NCBI RefSeq assembly: GCF_954871325.1
Contig: NC_088775.1
Coordinates: 25,583,561 to 25,647,560 of the forward strand
Source: Gordionus sp. m RMFG-2023
Taxonomy: Eukaryota; Nematomorpha; Gordioida; Chordodea; Parachordodidae
Length of the DNA stretch: 64,000 nt
Direction: 5' to 3'
Positions 1 through 14,700 of this stretch are shown here, in pieces. Both the position numbers and the translations under genes were made by a program. The notes under the pieces are model-generated. The model saw nothing but the letters and a program-made list of their open reading frames with translations, made no database searches and was not told the origin of the DNA. The stretch's first letter is position 1. Each line of letters starts with the position of its first letter.

Positions 1-139
1 TTGAGGATTGAAGATGATATAAATATCTATTCACGGTGCTAACACTACCCCATTAATGATCAGACATATTTTATTTTCCAACGAAAATTATTAATTGTTT
101 ATAATATTATTATTAAAATCTAACTATAAATTCCTATTA

Positions 140-1090
140 AAATTTACAGCCTAAAAAATAATCTGTATGAACTGTTGCATGTAAGCAAAGGCATAAAAAT
201 AACATTATTTATTTATATGAGAAAAAAATATACCATATAAAATTTTTAAGTTTATTGATATTAAATATTCTAATGACCATTTTTTATATTTATGTAATCT
301 TTTAGAGCAATCAATATGGATTATTTGACATTATGTATCTTGTCTAGATATTACCTAGACATATTTTCATATTTATATATTTATTTTATGCATGAACAAC
401 AAAATATAGAACAAATCTATTCTTTGCATATATATGAATAGATTTAGTTGAATAATATTTTACTAGAAAATCTGAACCCATTTAATGGATGGGTGAAAGT
501 TCTTTACGTATGTGTCACTGCATGTTAAACCATAGTTTATCGTACTAATATTTTATTGACCATTTTAAATTTATAATAATAACGGGTTCCTTTATTTCTT
601 AGCCATTGAGGACTATATTCAAGTATTTTTCCCTTATCATCTTAGATGCGAAAAAAAAAATAGAGCAAACCGAGGAGCTTAAACTTTCTATAAATTTGTA
701 ACAACCTTACCTCCTAATCTAAGGTTCAGAACTTTCAGGTTTTATTTTTACTCTGATTAATATCATAATCATCTATGTTCTTTTGACTTGTTAAAATTGA
801 GTATTTTAAAATTATTTCAGATTTCTTGCTAGTGGGTTTCAATCTTAACATCATTCTATCATTAATAATTTAAGAAATTGATTAATTTTTTAAAAAATAA
901 ATGCTCTATGCTAACTGTGTAGGAGTCTGAGAACATTAACATTAAGCAAAGATTGATAAACTAAAAAATAATATTTTGCAAAATTTATTTTTATATGTCA
1001 TAGTGATGATACAATATTCATGTTAAATAAGAAATTTTAAATTATTTTCATTCAAAAAGGTGCTGTCTGAAAAATATATAAGTAGCAACT
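140..1090. repeat. diverged dispersed repeat, copy 1
   Basis: About 950 bp resembles 21800-22690 in the same orientation. Shared landmarks in the same order are ATCTGTATGAACTGTT near 160 and 21810, TATATGAGAAAAAAAT near 216, a GAGCAAACC/AGG block near 663 (22287 in copy 2), TGTAACAACC near 698, CATCTATGTTC near 770, and GTCTGAAAAATATATA near 1066. No coding frame or terminal repeat was seen. The family is unidentified. Confidence 0.6.
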
Positions 1091-3995
1091 GTTACAGGTA
1101 TGCAAAGTTGAACCATAAAATAGATTGACTAAAATTTATTATTATTCAAATGGAATTTATTACTTCCGAACTTTTGATAGACAATAAAGTTCTCAACTTA
1201 ATTCTATAAAATAAAGTAGGCTACCAAATTAACAATGCTGGCACGATGATTACTTTAATCAAAAAATGGTGGATTCGAAAATGATTTAAGAGGCCCTTTA
1301 TAAATTTCAAACTTACTTAAGCTTTAAAAAAAATGAAAATAGTATTCGTCAATATGCAGCTGAGAATATGAATTAGATAATATTTACACAATTTGTCATA
1401 GTAAACCAATATATATAAATTTTTACTAAAGAATTGATTATGTATTATTAAGCATAATTTATCTAAGATTTATAATTTTTTAAATTACAATTCACTTGTT
1501 CACCCGTTTGCACGAATATGTCTTAAAGCTTAAAAGACATAAACATTACATTAAATTAAATTATTTTTTAAAGTTTTCTTACAAATATTAAAAATGAATA
1601 TCCGATATATTGATACATATTTCTAAAAAAAAATCTTTACAAAGTTTAAGTCAAAAAATTCTGTTTTTTATAAAAAAAAATTGATTATTTCAATAACACG
1701 AACACAAGGAAATATAAAAAAGATAAGAATATTTAAATTTTAATCAACTTGTATGATTATATATTTATATTTTATCTAAGAATAAATAGTGTGATTACAA
1801 TTTTATAATTTTCTTAAATATTATTTTAAAGATAATATTTGTTTCTTATTATCTAAACATTGTTGATTTAAAAAATAAAAAATATGAAAGAAAAAAACAT
1901 TCCATTTTAGCTATATGTTTTAAGAATTTTAAATAATCAAGTTAAACTATTCAGGGCAGGAAGGAACTAAACTCTTTTTGACATTTTGTAGCCTTTAATA
2001 AATTAAAAGCATATACTTAGAGTTGAGCATTACCACGAATTCTTTTATCTGAGATACAAGAGTCTATTGTATATTGTTTAATTTTTAATAAGATACTTAT
2101 ATCTGTATCGATAATACTTCATTTTCAAAATAATCTTGTATCTTTTTCACGATAAAAGATATAGATAATTTTTATATATATTTCATTTTATTTTCATGTC
2201 GTCATATTTTAAAAATATCGGGATAATTCAGAATACGGGAGACCGGAGATAGTGTGTTCCTGGGGCAGGGATTTACTTCTCAAATTAATTAAAAACTAAT
2301 AAACTTTGAGAATTAAAATTTAAGCCAAATATGTTTTAATAAGGGGCTTAAGTAGGTCTAAAAAATTTTTGGACAAAATTGCTCATGAAAAATTTTAAAT
2401 GAAAATTTAAATTTGAACACATCAAAAGAAACTTTTTAAAATTTTACATTTCACTAATAACCTTTTTTATAAAAGTTGTTGAAACTTATAATTCTAAATG
2501 ATAAAAAAATCTTCATTTTTTCATATACAAAAATAAAAATATTGACAATATTTTAAATTTTAATCAATTGAATAGACTAGGGCAGGTTTTGGAGGGGTAC
2601 GTATTAGCCATTTTTAAGCAGGGATTATTTTGAATTAAAAAAATCCAACTAAATTTATAAAAACATTAGAAGCCAATAGTTTGTCTAGGGCCATGAATGA
2701 AAATATGATGATATTGATTTTTTTTTAAGTTACAGTTTTAATAACAAGTTCTTCCGGGTGGTACATGTAATATAGATAAACCTAATAAATTTAACCTATT
2801 TGATGATTTATTTATTTACTAACAATTAACATTTTTATACATTTTTTTAAAAATCTACAAATAAAGATGCGCTATAACACGCAACGCGAAAGGATATAGT
2901 ACACCGGGTGTTTTTTATAATTCTTAAATTTTCTTTTTTTACATTTCATATTAATTAAAAACGAAAAATTTTTTTCTTAAATATTAATTTATACGGTAGA
3001 AATATATGTAAAGAATAAAACTAGATTACAGCATTTTTGAAAAATTGCTTCGTTTATTTTTTTATAGCACTTCAATTTTTAATGGACAATATAACCCCGG
3101 TCTACCCTACAACAAAAATCAACTTAAATTTACCTACATCATGATAGATATAACAACACTAAGACAAAAGCATATATTTTGTATATTAATGTTAATAAAC
3201 TGAATAGAATAGTAACATTATATATCTTTTATAATGTGAATGATGACTAACATTCATGTGAGGAAAAATAGTGAAATTATAATTATAAACAAAAGTTCCT
3301 CTGAATAAAATCCAAATCTTTAAATTTTAGATGGAATTTTTTTTAAATTAGAAAAATTAAAAAAATATAAGGTAACAGCTTATGTCAAGTCTTTCCAAGA
3401 AAAAAAAATAACAAGGGTTCAACAAACTCGTCTAAAAGATTTTTATATTGAAGTAATTAAAATTATTTATATTATTGATATAATTATACCTTATGGTCAT
3501 AGTAGATATACTATCTACTATACGAAAAAATATCATAAATACTAACATATGTAATACTATTCAATATGATTTTATTGAAAGATTCAAAAAATTGTGAACT
3601 TTAAAGAGAGTCGAGAAAAATCATCTATTAATTTATGAGGTCTAAAATATATCAATATCTGAACTTATCTACAATTAGCATCCCTGATATATACTAAAAT
3701 TATTATTTAAAAAAGTAGTTTTTTTATTTATTAAATATCAAAATAACGTTAGTTCATTTTGGGCAAGTCCTAGACCAAAGTGCTTAGATTAGATTAATCT
3801 TGAGTTTCAACACGATATTGAAAAACTATAATCAATTATAACGTTTCCATATTAAAAATTTATAAGGTATTATAGAAGGCGTATAAATTATCGTGTTTTG
3901 AATTTATATATACTTTTGTATTAAAATATAAACTTAAACCTCAAATGATTTTAAAAAATATATGAACGTTACATGAAATTTAAAAAAAATTTGAT
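1091..3995. other. AT-rich spacer
   Basis: No convincing open frame, splice pattern or terminal repeat was recognised. The sequence is rich in A/T homopolymer tracts. A short GC-richer patch at 2220-2270 has no assignable role. Confidence 0.5.
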
Positions 3996-4003
3996 ATAAT
4001 AAA

Positions 4004-6779
4004 CAGGGTTGGCATGTCGGTCAATTGACCGGTCAAATACGGTCAAATACTCTAAAATATTAATGGCGAATAAATATTTTGATATAATTAACTAGTATGC
4101 ATTAAAAACATGTTTATCAATCTTATTAGGTTACAATTATTTAAAAAATTATTTGTATCATGAATTGTTAAAAACAAAAGAATTTTTTTATTGTTAAAAT
4201 ATAAATATGTAATTTTTCTAAATATAGTAATATTTTTAGTTATTTTTTGCCTAATCATTGCCGTTTCTCGCCTTCTTTATTTTTTTCAATTCATTTTTCT
4301 TAAAAAAAATAAAAATACCCGATTTATTATAATCATAATATAATTTTTTCATTCTTATTTTTTAATAAATTTAAATTTTATTTAATATTTAACCGAGTAT
4401 AAATTATATTAATTCTCATTTGTTTTACTTACACTTGCTATATTTGGTTTTTAAAATTAATTTTCATTTTAATTGTTCTGGTCAGATTTACAGAATATTA
4501 TTCAATTCTGGTAAAAAGTTATATATATTATATTATATTTATAATATTAAGAAATTATTGGAATAATTGGAATAATTGGTCGATAATTATAAAATAGTTA
4601 AGATTGATTAACTTTACAATAATCAAAATCATTTTTTGTTAAATTTTAATATATTAGGGAATATGGTCAAACCAAAGCATCATGTTTGGAAACATTTTCA
4701 AGAAGTACGCGATGGTAAATCAGTTAAAGCGGTGTGCAAGTTTTGCAAGATGTCCTATATCACCCACGTTGATAGAATGGTCAAACATTTATTAAGCAGC
4801 TGTACTATGTGCCCTGTTATAATTAAGGAAAAATTTTATTCAAATTCCAAAATATCAACCTCTACAAAAAATATCACGAATGTAATTTGTAATACTTCTA
4901 AGTCTAACTCTAATGAAGAATTGGGTGAAATTAGTGAGAATGATTATCAAATGAACAATATTTTGTCTTGTGACTCAGGAGAATTTGATTCCATTATTTC
5001 TAACCAATCTACAAGCCAAGCAAGGCGATTAAATATAAATCTCAATCTTGTATAACCGGTTTCATAGATAGAATTAATCCCAAAGAAAAAAAATGAGCTG
5101 GATCAATTGTAAGGCTATATATGCGAGCAATTTACCTTTCCACATCACTGAAAATCCCTACATCCAAGAATTTTTTATAAAAATACGTCCTATTTACACA
5201 TTACCCAGGAGAAGGCAGCTGGCTGGATATCTTCTAGACAAAGCGTCAGGTGATATGGAGGTGAGAGTTGCAGATATAATAGATAAAGCTCCTTACTTAT
5301 CAATTGTATCAGATGGCTGGAGCAACATTAGAAAAGAGAGTATTATTAATTTTATGGTGATGACGCCTGTTCCAGTGTTCTACAAATTTCTAAATACTGA
5401 GGAAAATCGCCATACGGCAGATTATATTGCTCAGGAATTTAAAAATGTAATTCATGAATTGAATCCGGTAAAAGTATATTCTTTAGTTACTGAAATGCCG
5501 CTAACATGAAAGCAGCCTGGAGAATTCTAAAATCTGAATCTATTTATAATCATATACAATGTTATGGTTGTGCAGCGCATACATTGCAGTTATTCTTTCA
5601 CGATTTTGAACGATTGAACGCCTTCAGTGACCATATTTCAATAATTAAAAAAATTGTTAAATTTTTCAAGAATAAACACATACCAGCTGCAGTATTTTCC
5701 CGTAATAAGAATCTTCATGGCATACCATCTACATTAAATACAATTAGCCAAACAAGATGGCATCGTCAATAAAATGTATGGAGCAAATTCAAATATGCAA
5801 GAAAGCTCTAAAAGCATCAGTTGTTGAAGAAGCTGTTTGTGATATTTGTCCCATATAAATTACCAATAATATATTAAACGAAGAATTTTGGACGAAAAAT
5901 TTAAAATTTTTAGCTACCTTTAGCTACCTCATTGTTGAAAGTGCAAGGGGATAAATGTACCTACCCCAAGTAAAAAACGAGATGCTTAATTTGGAAAAAC
6001 ACATAATACAATCATGCTATGATTCTATATTTTCTCCATCTCAAGAAAAAAAAAATTAAGGTTATGTTTGAAAAGAGAAAAACTGATCTAAATACATGTG
6101 CTCACAATGCTGCTTATTTATTGGACCCCCAATATCAAGGGGAGCATCTTACTAATACTGAATTTGATGAAGCATGTAATATAATACAAGAATTGGGTAT
6201 TTTACAAGGTGGTGATAATCAAAATATTTTGAGTAATATAGTAAATTTCAGAAGCAAAAGCGGTATATTTAATAGCCATAATATGTGGAAAGTTGTAACT
6301 TCCATAAGAAACAATCAAATTTCGGCCTCAAGTTGGTGGAATGCATTTTGCCCACCTTGCACATTAAGAGAAGTCGCTAATATTTTACTAACATTTCCTA
6401 GTTCGACTTCTTTTAAAGAAATTGGTCGGTTTGGGGCAATATTCACACGAAAAACAGAAATAGATTAAAGGCTTCTACAGCAGGAAAATTAGTAAGAGTG
6501 TATCATAATTTAAGATTGATTAAAAATATTAAAGAAAATAATGATATTGAATATGATTCGGAACAAGACTCTGCCACGGAGGGTGAAACATTGACATAGA
6601 ATGAATTAAAAAATATTATGATATTTATTATTATACATAGATTTATTATAATATTATATAAATGCAAAATAAAGTTAATATTGGTGTAAAAAACATTTAT
6701 TTGAATTTGACCAAATTTGACCGGTCAAATATCGGTCAATTGACCGAATTGTATTTGACCTGTCAAATGCACAACCCTG
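4004..6779 (+). mobile_element. hAT DNA transposon with intact ends
   Basis: The element begins CAGGGTTGGCATGTCGG and ends in the inverted counterpart (CAGGGTTGTGCATTTGAC on the other strand). It is flanked by a perfect 8-bp duplication ATAATAAA at 3996-4003 and 6780-6787, the hAT hallmark. Both subterminal regions carry several copies of GGTCAAAT and the palindrome GGTCAATTGACC, likely transposase-binding sites by analogy with other hATs. It is 2776 bp long and contains one broken transposase gene on the + strand. Ends and duplication are seen directly; the superfamily follows from them and from the encoded protein. Confidence 0.92.
4663..6468 (+). pseudogene. hAT transposase with BED finger, broken
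   Basis: The likely start is the ATG at 4663 (MVKPKHHVWKHF), just before a BED zinc finger of the form C-x2-C ... H-x7-C at about residues 5-45 (VCKFCKMSYITHVDRMVKHL). Further blocks in the same order are 5093-5509 with the hAT core (SIVSDGWSNIRKESIINF), 5506-5772 (CYGCAAHTLQLFFHDF and a TRWHRQ segment) and 6019-6468 with the C-terminal dimerisation region (ASSWWNAFCPPC ... ANILLTFPSS). The blocks lie in shifting frames with stops between them, notably around 5056-5092, 5500 and 5772-6018, so this copy cannot make a transposase. BED finger plus RNase H-like core plus dimerisation domain is the standard hAT layout. The usual ERxFS-type signature is eroded (FKEIGRFGAIF). Confidence 0.88.
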
Positions 6780-6787
6780 ATAATAAA

Positions 6788-7928
6788 TATCTACTATCAC
6801 TCGCATCTGAATATTAAGGATAGTAAAACTAAAGACCTCATCCAAATTCAAGCTATTCAGCGTAATAACATATAAGACTTAATAAAGAATGATTTTGTAA
6901 GAAAGTTAATTAATTCAGTCCATTAAACTAGTTTACTTTACAAATTTAAGAATTTTTTTAATAAAAAAAAATTTTCAAATAATAGATATCTTCACTGATA
7001 AAACAAGGAGGCAGTGAGAAAATAATAAATTAAATTACTTTTTTATTTATTTTATCTAAATTATATATATTACAATTTTACAAAATTTCTTTCGATATAT
7101 ATAGTGTACAAAATTTAACTATCTACCTACAAAAATAAAACAATTTATTTTTTTAAGGTTAATAAGAAAAGAACAATTTAAAGTAAGAAAGTAAATTTTT
7201 TAAGGTTATAAAATTTTAAAGGTTATATTATTCATTTTATTTTTACATATTTAACATTCACCAATATCTACCTTGAAATTTTTTTAACTAATAAGTTTAA
7301 AAAATGCCATTCGCGCAAAGTAATAATTTAGTTTAAAACATCAAAATCTTGATCTATCACAGGAAATAAATGTAAATAATATGCCCTTATGCCGCATTTT
7401 CATTTATTTAATTTTTGTTAACAATTCTGAGTTCTGTGGAGAAAAGCAGCCTAAACACTATTTTAGGGTAATAAATATCTTTAAAATACGCTTAAAGGTT
7501 CACTTATTCCTATTACTAAAGTCTAAAAACCACAATTCAAAACAGCTATTGAAGTTTTAAGAAGAAAATGACTAATTAGGGCATAGCCTTTTGATAGATT
7601 TCTTCATAAATTATTCGTAGAATAGTTTACGCGACCTTGATTTTTTTTTAGATAGTTATCTATGCTAGCAGATATTTTGTAGAGGAATGGGCAATGGCAG
7701 GCAGCTTGGAGGCATGGTTGTATTTACAGATTCGACAGCCATTAATATCTATTGCGACAGCAGCCACTAACATTTGAACGGTTTCAAATTAGCAATATAT
7801 ATCGTAAAATACAAGATAATGGCGAGAAAATATTGATGAATATAATAAGATTATATTAAAAAAATTGCAGCCCAAAAACAAGAGAAATGAGGGTTTGAAA
7901 TTAAACACATTTAGCTAACTGGCGTGTC
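6788..7928. other. AT-rich spacer
   Basis: No supported gene or repeat. A few short GC-richer segments (7680-7760) show no open frame worth calling. Confidence 0.45.
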
Positions 7929-8056
<128 letters not shown>

Positions 8057-9777
8057 TCTTTTTTTAATATTATTTCTTTATCAAACAATTAATTGCCCAT
8101 CACATAAGCAGTTGTTGAAATTTGAAACAAGAGACAAATGAATTTCCACAAGATATATTACTTATGCTTTGAGATTTAAACAAAACAGGGCCAAATTTTT
8201 CTATCCATATATATGTGAAATCTCAACGCTTAGATAACATTTCATGGATATATCTTGATTTGGCCGTTTTTAAAAAAGGGCCTAACTTAAAGTTTTTCTA
8301 AGCGTATTTTTACGAATCTCCAAAATAAATATTTTATATAAATATTTCAAATTGTCAGATAAGTTCTATTGGTAGTCAAAAAATGTCTAATCTTATTTAA
8401 AATGTAAAATCCTTATGGTGATATTGCAAAGACGATTGATAATATTTTTTCCTTATTTTTGTTTGATGAAGTTATATGTTTAAATATTTTGAAATAATAA
8501 GTATTTGCCAAGAATATGCATAGACATTTTCTAGTCATATATTCTAAATTAAAAATATACAATAAAGCAAATATTTTTTTTTACAAATATTGAATAAAAG
8601 GGATAAAATATTTTAAAAAATTGGGATATGACAAAAAAGTTAGTGCACATGAGGGAATATTATAATAATTCACTCTGCAATAGAGCAAACTATTGAATAT
8701 TAAAGTAGCTAATAAGGAATAAATAAAATTTGTACAAATCAAGATATAAATAATTTCTTAAATAAATATTTCAGTAAAGGGAATTAATTATTTTTCTATT
8801 AATAAAACTGAATTTCAAATGTGGAGGAGCAGTTTGTGCCCCTTTTTTCTAAAATACAACAATGGAGATAAAAAAGGAAGATCGAAACATCAAATATTAT
8901 AATATTTGCTTATAATATTTTTGATTTTATATTATTTAACTCTTCTCATAATTATTTATAAATATAGAATTAATTTACTCTTAAGGACCAGGAGTCTTTA
9001 TAGTCTACCTCACTGCACTCTTCCAATATCTCAATTATGAACTTATAAAAATGATCCTAGATTCAAACTATATGTGCGGTTGACTGATTCGACCCACAAG
9101 CAATCTAACGATAAAAATAAAGTGCCTGAAAATTATTATATCAAGCATTGCTTTGGAAGTCAAACAATAGGTGGTTATTGATTTTTATGCGATAATCACG
9201 CAATTAATAGATTGATCCCTATATTTAATTAGAGAATTGAAAATTTCGGTATTGTTGTTAATTATGTTCGGAATTTTCGGAATTTTTCTTCTCTATTCAC
9301 CAAGAAATTCAAATATACATAAGCACTTATCAAATAAAAAAATAAGTAAGTTAAGAATATTTTGCAATATAATATATATCTAGGAAGAAAATTCTTTCAA
9401 CAAATTAGTTATATATTATTATTTTTTTACAAATTTTAGCTTTTTTCTTTCAAAATTTAACATTGTTTGTATAAAAGGGAGGTTTCTATACCTATAATAT
9501 AATTGATTGAAACAATATATAATTTATTACCAATTACTTTTCAATAAAATTATATTTTTTATAATATCGCTTTAGATGTCAAGGTCAGGGAAAATAATTG
9601 CTCTAATAATCTTTTATATAATAACAAAAAATTAATATATTCCATATAAATTTTATTATTTACACCATCTTTATTATAATTTCAAGAGACTTTTAATAAT
9701 TATTAAATTTTAAAAAAATCATAGATTTCTTAAAAAATTCTATATAACTTTAAAAAAAAAGAATCTTTAAATAATAA
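8057..9777. other. AT-rich spacer
   Basis: No gene, splice pattern or mobile-element end could be supported here. Confidence 0.45.
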
Positions 9778-10319
9778 CATATAGTTAGACCTGTGCGCCG
9801 ATGTCTCAATCGACGGCGGCGGTTTTTTTAATTTTTTTTATCGGCGTTCGGCGGCGCGCCGATTTCGCCGTCGCCTACTAAATTGTCGGCGGCGGCGCAA
9901 AATTTATTTAAAAATTTTTTTTAATGAATTTAATTTATAAATCAATTTATTTTTTAATGAATTTAATTTATAAATTAATGTATTACATTTTTTATAATTT
10001 ATTTGGGCGATCTTTTCTAACACATTGTTAACATAGTTTAATTGATCATAAATAATTTCCTGTCTCACTCTAATTTAAATTTATATATTTTCTCATTCTC
10101 AGAAATAGACTAAGGAATTGTATTTTTACTCAGATCAGAGTCACATCAACCAACATATATAAGAAATATTCTATTGATTTTTATTATAATTAAAATAAAT
10201 TTGGAATGCAAGCAAATTATAAAGTATGAAATATAATAAGTCAGAACTCAGATTTAGCAAAATGATAATTGTCATGAATAAACAGTATTTTATCAAGATT
10301 TGTGAGACATAAAGAAGTC

Positions 10320-10651
10320 CTTTTAGCATTGATATTAATCCAGCAATGGAAAAAATTCTTTCGCCTGGTGTACTGGTTGCAGGTATAAAAGAACCTTCCT
10401 AGCTAAATTAGCAAGCATAGGAAGTTCCAGTCGCTTTTTCTTTCAAAAGATTAATGCATCCTCTTCTGGGATATTATTTTGGCTGAGCAAAATATGCCAT
10501 TCTTGTTCCAGATTCCTAATATTGTTATAATCGTTACTTGGAAGGGAATGTTTAGGAGCTAATTTAGCTATATAAGAGCTTGATGTTTGACCATTATCCT
10601 CAACTTGAATTTCACTCTGTGCATTTCTATCATGATCTAAAAGTTTTAAAT
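10320..10651 (-). pseudogene. hAT transposase, C-terminal part
   Basis: Read on the - strand, this stretch gives ELPMLANLARKVL and then, after a frame change near 10390, PATSTPGERIFSIAGL, the classic hAT dimerisation signature (PATS-x2-ERxFS). The frame is lost again around 10325. The upstream part is displaced by the gypsy insertion at 10652 and continues beyond 16336. The gene is clearly non-functional but its family is well marked. Confidence 0.85.
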
Positions 10652-11169
10652 TGTTATAAATCCGAACTTACCTCAGGGTGTTTAATCAGTAGTGGGAGAG
10701 CAATTAAGAATCCAAAGTTTGTTAAATCTTTCTTTATTAAAATAAAAGATTAATTCTAATAATAATGATGTTTAATTACTTACCCTCGAGTACCTTAAAT
10801 ATATAATAATAATTCTAATTTATCAAATTGTATATTTACCTTTTCTTTATTAACTCTTTCCTTTTTTATTAATTTTATTTTCCAAAATATCATCCGATTC
10901 ATATTGTGTAAAAAACAATTGCTATTTATATAGTAAAATTATAATTTTTGGAAGAAAAAATGCATAAAATAAAATCCATCATTTAAATTAATCTTGTTAC
11001 ATAAACTATAAAAAAAAATGTAAAATTTGTTTTGCATAAAATAAAATCCATCATTTAAATTAATCTTGTTACATAAACTATAAAAACAAAGTAAAATTTG
11101 TTTTGCATAAAATAAAATCCATCATTTAAATTATCTTTGTTCCATAAATATACTTTGCATAATCCAACA
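10652..11169 (-). repeat. gypsy 3' LTR
   Basis: A 518-bp LTR with TG...CA termini. It contains three tandem copies of a ~65-bp unit (GCATAAAATAAAATCCATCA near 10961, 11033 and 11105). Same termini as the other LTR at 16035-16336. Confidence 0.9.
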
Positions 11170-11179
11170 TCTCCCCCCT

Positions 11180-11506
11180 TTAAACTTCCCTTAACTCCAT
11201 CGTGTTTGCCGATGCTACCATGTTCCTTCCTGGTTCATTCGAATTACTATTCGTTGTCAACTCTATACTTGGGCAAAACCTAAGTTTGTGTTCACCCCCG
11301 CACGCCCAGCATTCCACTCTCCTTCTTGTGCTATACGGCGCTATTCTGCGACCCCCTCTCGTTGGCGTTTCTTGTAGCCAATCTCCGTATCTTTGTTTCG
11401 CTTCGTTCCTAGCGGCTTCTACCCATTTGTTGGATTTTTCTGAACCGTCAACCTCTCTTATCTCTATCTTCATTACCTTGTTACCCACTCTAACATAGGA
11501 GGCCAT
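11180..11506 (-). other. small open frame between pol and 3' LTR of gypsy fossil
   Basis: A 108-codon frame with a Cys/His cluster resembling one zinc knuckle (CWACGGEHKLRFC), followed by a Ser/Asn-rich tail. It belongs to the gypsy fossil by position. Its role is unknown; a nucleic-acid-binding accessory protein is possible. Base composition is noticeably GC-richer than the rest of the element. Confidence 0.5.
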
Positions 11507-11758
11507 CTAAATAAAATACTTTATACACATATATATATTCTTCGACTCTTATTTCTCTATACTAGGTTAGACTTTCTTCTCTAACTCTTTATAAAATATA
11601 ACTCTCCTAATTAAGTCTAACATCCCTTTTATTTCCTACAACGTATGATTCTCCTACTATGTCTATCATCACGTTATTCCTTTCCAAATTATGATTCTCC
11701 TACTATGTCTATCATCAATTTATTCTTTTCTAATTCTTCGTATATTTCTCATTTCTCT

Positions 11759-14700
11759 CTAAGGCCTTAAGCTTCTACACCTTACTTGCTTCAGGTGCCT
11801 TGTAAAGGTTCCTTCTTGTCCTTCAATCTTTACTTCTACTTTTTTCTTTCCTATATTTTTGCTTATTACACCCTTCCCCCATTTAATAGGCCCATCAAAC
11901 AACAATACCCACACCAAACTTCCTACTGGAAATCTTTCACTCTCTGCTTGTTCTCTCCTTATCACTTTTTCCTTTAAAAAATCTAATTCTGATCTCGTCT
12001 TTCTTCCTAAAAACATTTCAGCTGGTGACTTTCCTTTTGCTGTTTCCGTACTGTTGTATGCTAACAATGATAACCACCATTGACCTTCTCCATATTTTGC
12101 CTTTTTCAACCAACTCTTTACTAAAGCTACCATTCGTTCAGCTTGTCCATTGCTTCTTGGGTAATAAGGTGGTGATAATAAATGTCTAATATTCCACCTA
12201 TCGCAAAATTTATCAAATGCTCTACCTTTAAACGCTGGACCTCCATCTGATACTATCGTCTTCATCAAACATATTTGCCTACAAAATCCTTTATCTTGTC
12301 TAAAGCTACTCTTGTTGATAAACCTGAAACTTGCTGACAATCTATCCATTTTGAACCTGCATCTACCATGATAAAAAATCTTTTCTTCTCATATTCTAAA
12401 AAATCTACATGTATTCTTTCGCATGGAATGTCTGTCTTTGGCCATTTATCTTCCTTATTCTTTGCTGGAACATTAGCCCACATGTTACAGGTTTCACAGC
12501 TCCTTGCTAACTCTTCTATTTCCTTATTCATCTTAGGCCACCACATATATTCTCTTGCTTTATTTTTCATTCTTTCTATGCCTTGATGACCTGAATGTAT
12601 TACATTTAAGGTTTCCTTTCTTAATTTATTCGGTATCACTAATCTATATCCTCTCAATAAACAATTGTCTTCTATATTTAATTCACTCTTAACTTTTTTA
12701 AACGCTTTATCTTCATTTTTCCATTCTATATCTCCTTTTAAACAAGCTTTAATTCTTATTAATTCTTCATCTTTTTGGGATATCTTATCTACTATATCAA
12801 ATGTTATAGGTTTTTCTCTTGTATCTATTCTCACCGCTCTTATAATATTACCATTTACATTTTCTTCTTCTTCTATATATTCTAAATTATTGATTACTGG
12901 TTCTTTGTCTTCAATGTCTTTATTAAACAATCTTGATAAAATGTCCGGTAAGCAATTTTGGTTACCTTCTCTGAATTTTATTTCAAAATCGAAATTACCA
13001 ACTAAAATTAGCCATTTTTGCAACCTGGGTGAAATCATAAGTTCCTTATTCTCTTTTTTAAATAAATCTACCAACGGCTTATGGTCCGTATACAATAAAA
13101 ACCTTTTTCCTATCAGATATTCCTTACATTTCGTAAGCCCAAATTTCACTGCTAGAGCCTCTCTTTCTATCGTTGAGTAATTTTTCTCAGTGCTATTAAA
13201 TCGTCTCGATAAAAATAAAACAGGTTTCTCCACATTATCTATCATCTGCAACAAAACTCCTCCTATACCTTCATTAGAAGCATCTACTGCTAAAATAATA
13301 TTTAATTTCTCATTAAAACAACTTAAAATCGGCTTCTCTACCATCTTTATTTTCAACTTTTCGAAACTTTTCTCCTGTGCTTCTCCCCATTCAAACTTTT
13401 TATTTTTCTTTAATAAATCATACAACGGTGTAGCAATTTCTGCAAAATTTTGAACAAACCGATGATAATAATTTGTTGCTCCTAAAAACGCTTGTACCTC
13501 CGCTTTATTATTCGGGGCTCTCATATTCATGATTTTATCTATATTCTTTCCAATTGGCGTAATCTCATTTCCCTTTATAACATGTCCTAAATACTTTATT
13601 TCTTTTACTCCAAAAACGCTCTTCTTCAAATTAGCTTTTAAACCATTTTCTAATATAATATCTAACACTTTAACTAATCTCGAATTGTGTTCTTCTTCTG
13701 TTCTACCAGATATCAAAACATCATCTAAATAATACATTATTCCTTTTATTCCTTGAAATAACGCCGTCATCGTTCTTTGAAATATTGGCGCTGATATTTT
13801 CAAACCAAAAGGTAATCGGCAGAATGCAAACAAACCTCTATGAGTTGTAATCGTTAGTATCTTACTTGTCTTTTCACTCACCTTAATTTGCAAATAAGCA
13901 TTCGAAAAATCAATCTTTGAAAACAGGGTGTCTCCACTTAAATTCGCTAGCAATTGTTCTATTCTAGGTAGTGGATACTTTTCATTTATTACGCACTTAT
14001 TAACTGTTACTCTATAGTCTATACACAATCTTAAACTGTTATCTGGTTTTCTTATGGGCACTAAAGGTGTTGCCCATTCACTATGCACTATTGGTTTTAT
14101 TATTCCGTCTTTTAACCATTTATCTAATTCTTTATCTATCTCTTCTATCCAGGAAAACGGTAATCTTCTTATGCCGCAAAACTTAGGCCTATAATTTTCT
14201 TCTAATCGTATATCTACTTCAAAATTTTTCAGAGTACCTAATTCTTCTTTAAAGACTTCATTATACCTATTCAAAATAATCTTTATTTCTTTGTCAACAA
14301 TATCTTCAACAACATTCTGGTCTACCATATTATTAATTTCTTGTTTAATTTCGACTGAATTTACCTCTATTGTCTTTGTATCTCTTGTTTTCTTATTTTC
14401 TTCTAAGTTGCTTCTATATTTAATCAAAAATTCTGGTGTTCGATTTCTAAGTTTATCGAGAACTAATTCTTGTTTATCCTCTATAATAGGTAACTTAAAT
14501 CTATCGAAATCTATCCTTTCACTATTTTCATCATTACTTACAGGGATAGTATCGAAAAATTTCCACCAATTATAAACTGGACCTAACGTTCTTATATCAT
14601 CCCATCCTAAAATCGGTTCAATCTTCAACGTCGTTATCCACAAATTTATACTTTTATTAACTCTTGGTAACCTTACCCTATAATACCCTAAAATTTTCAC

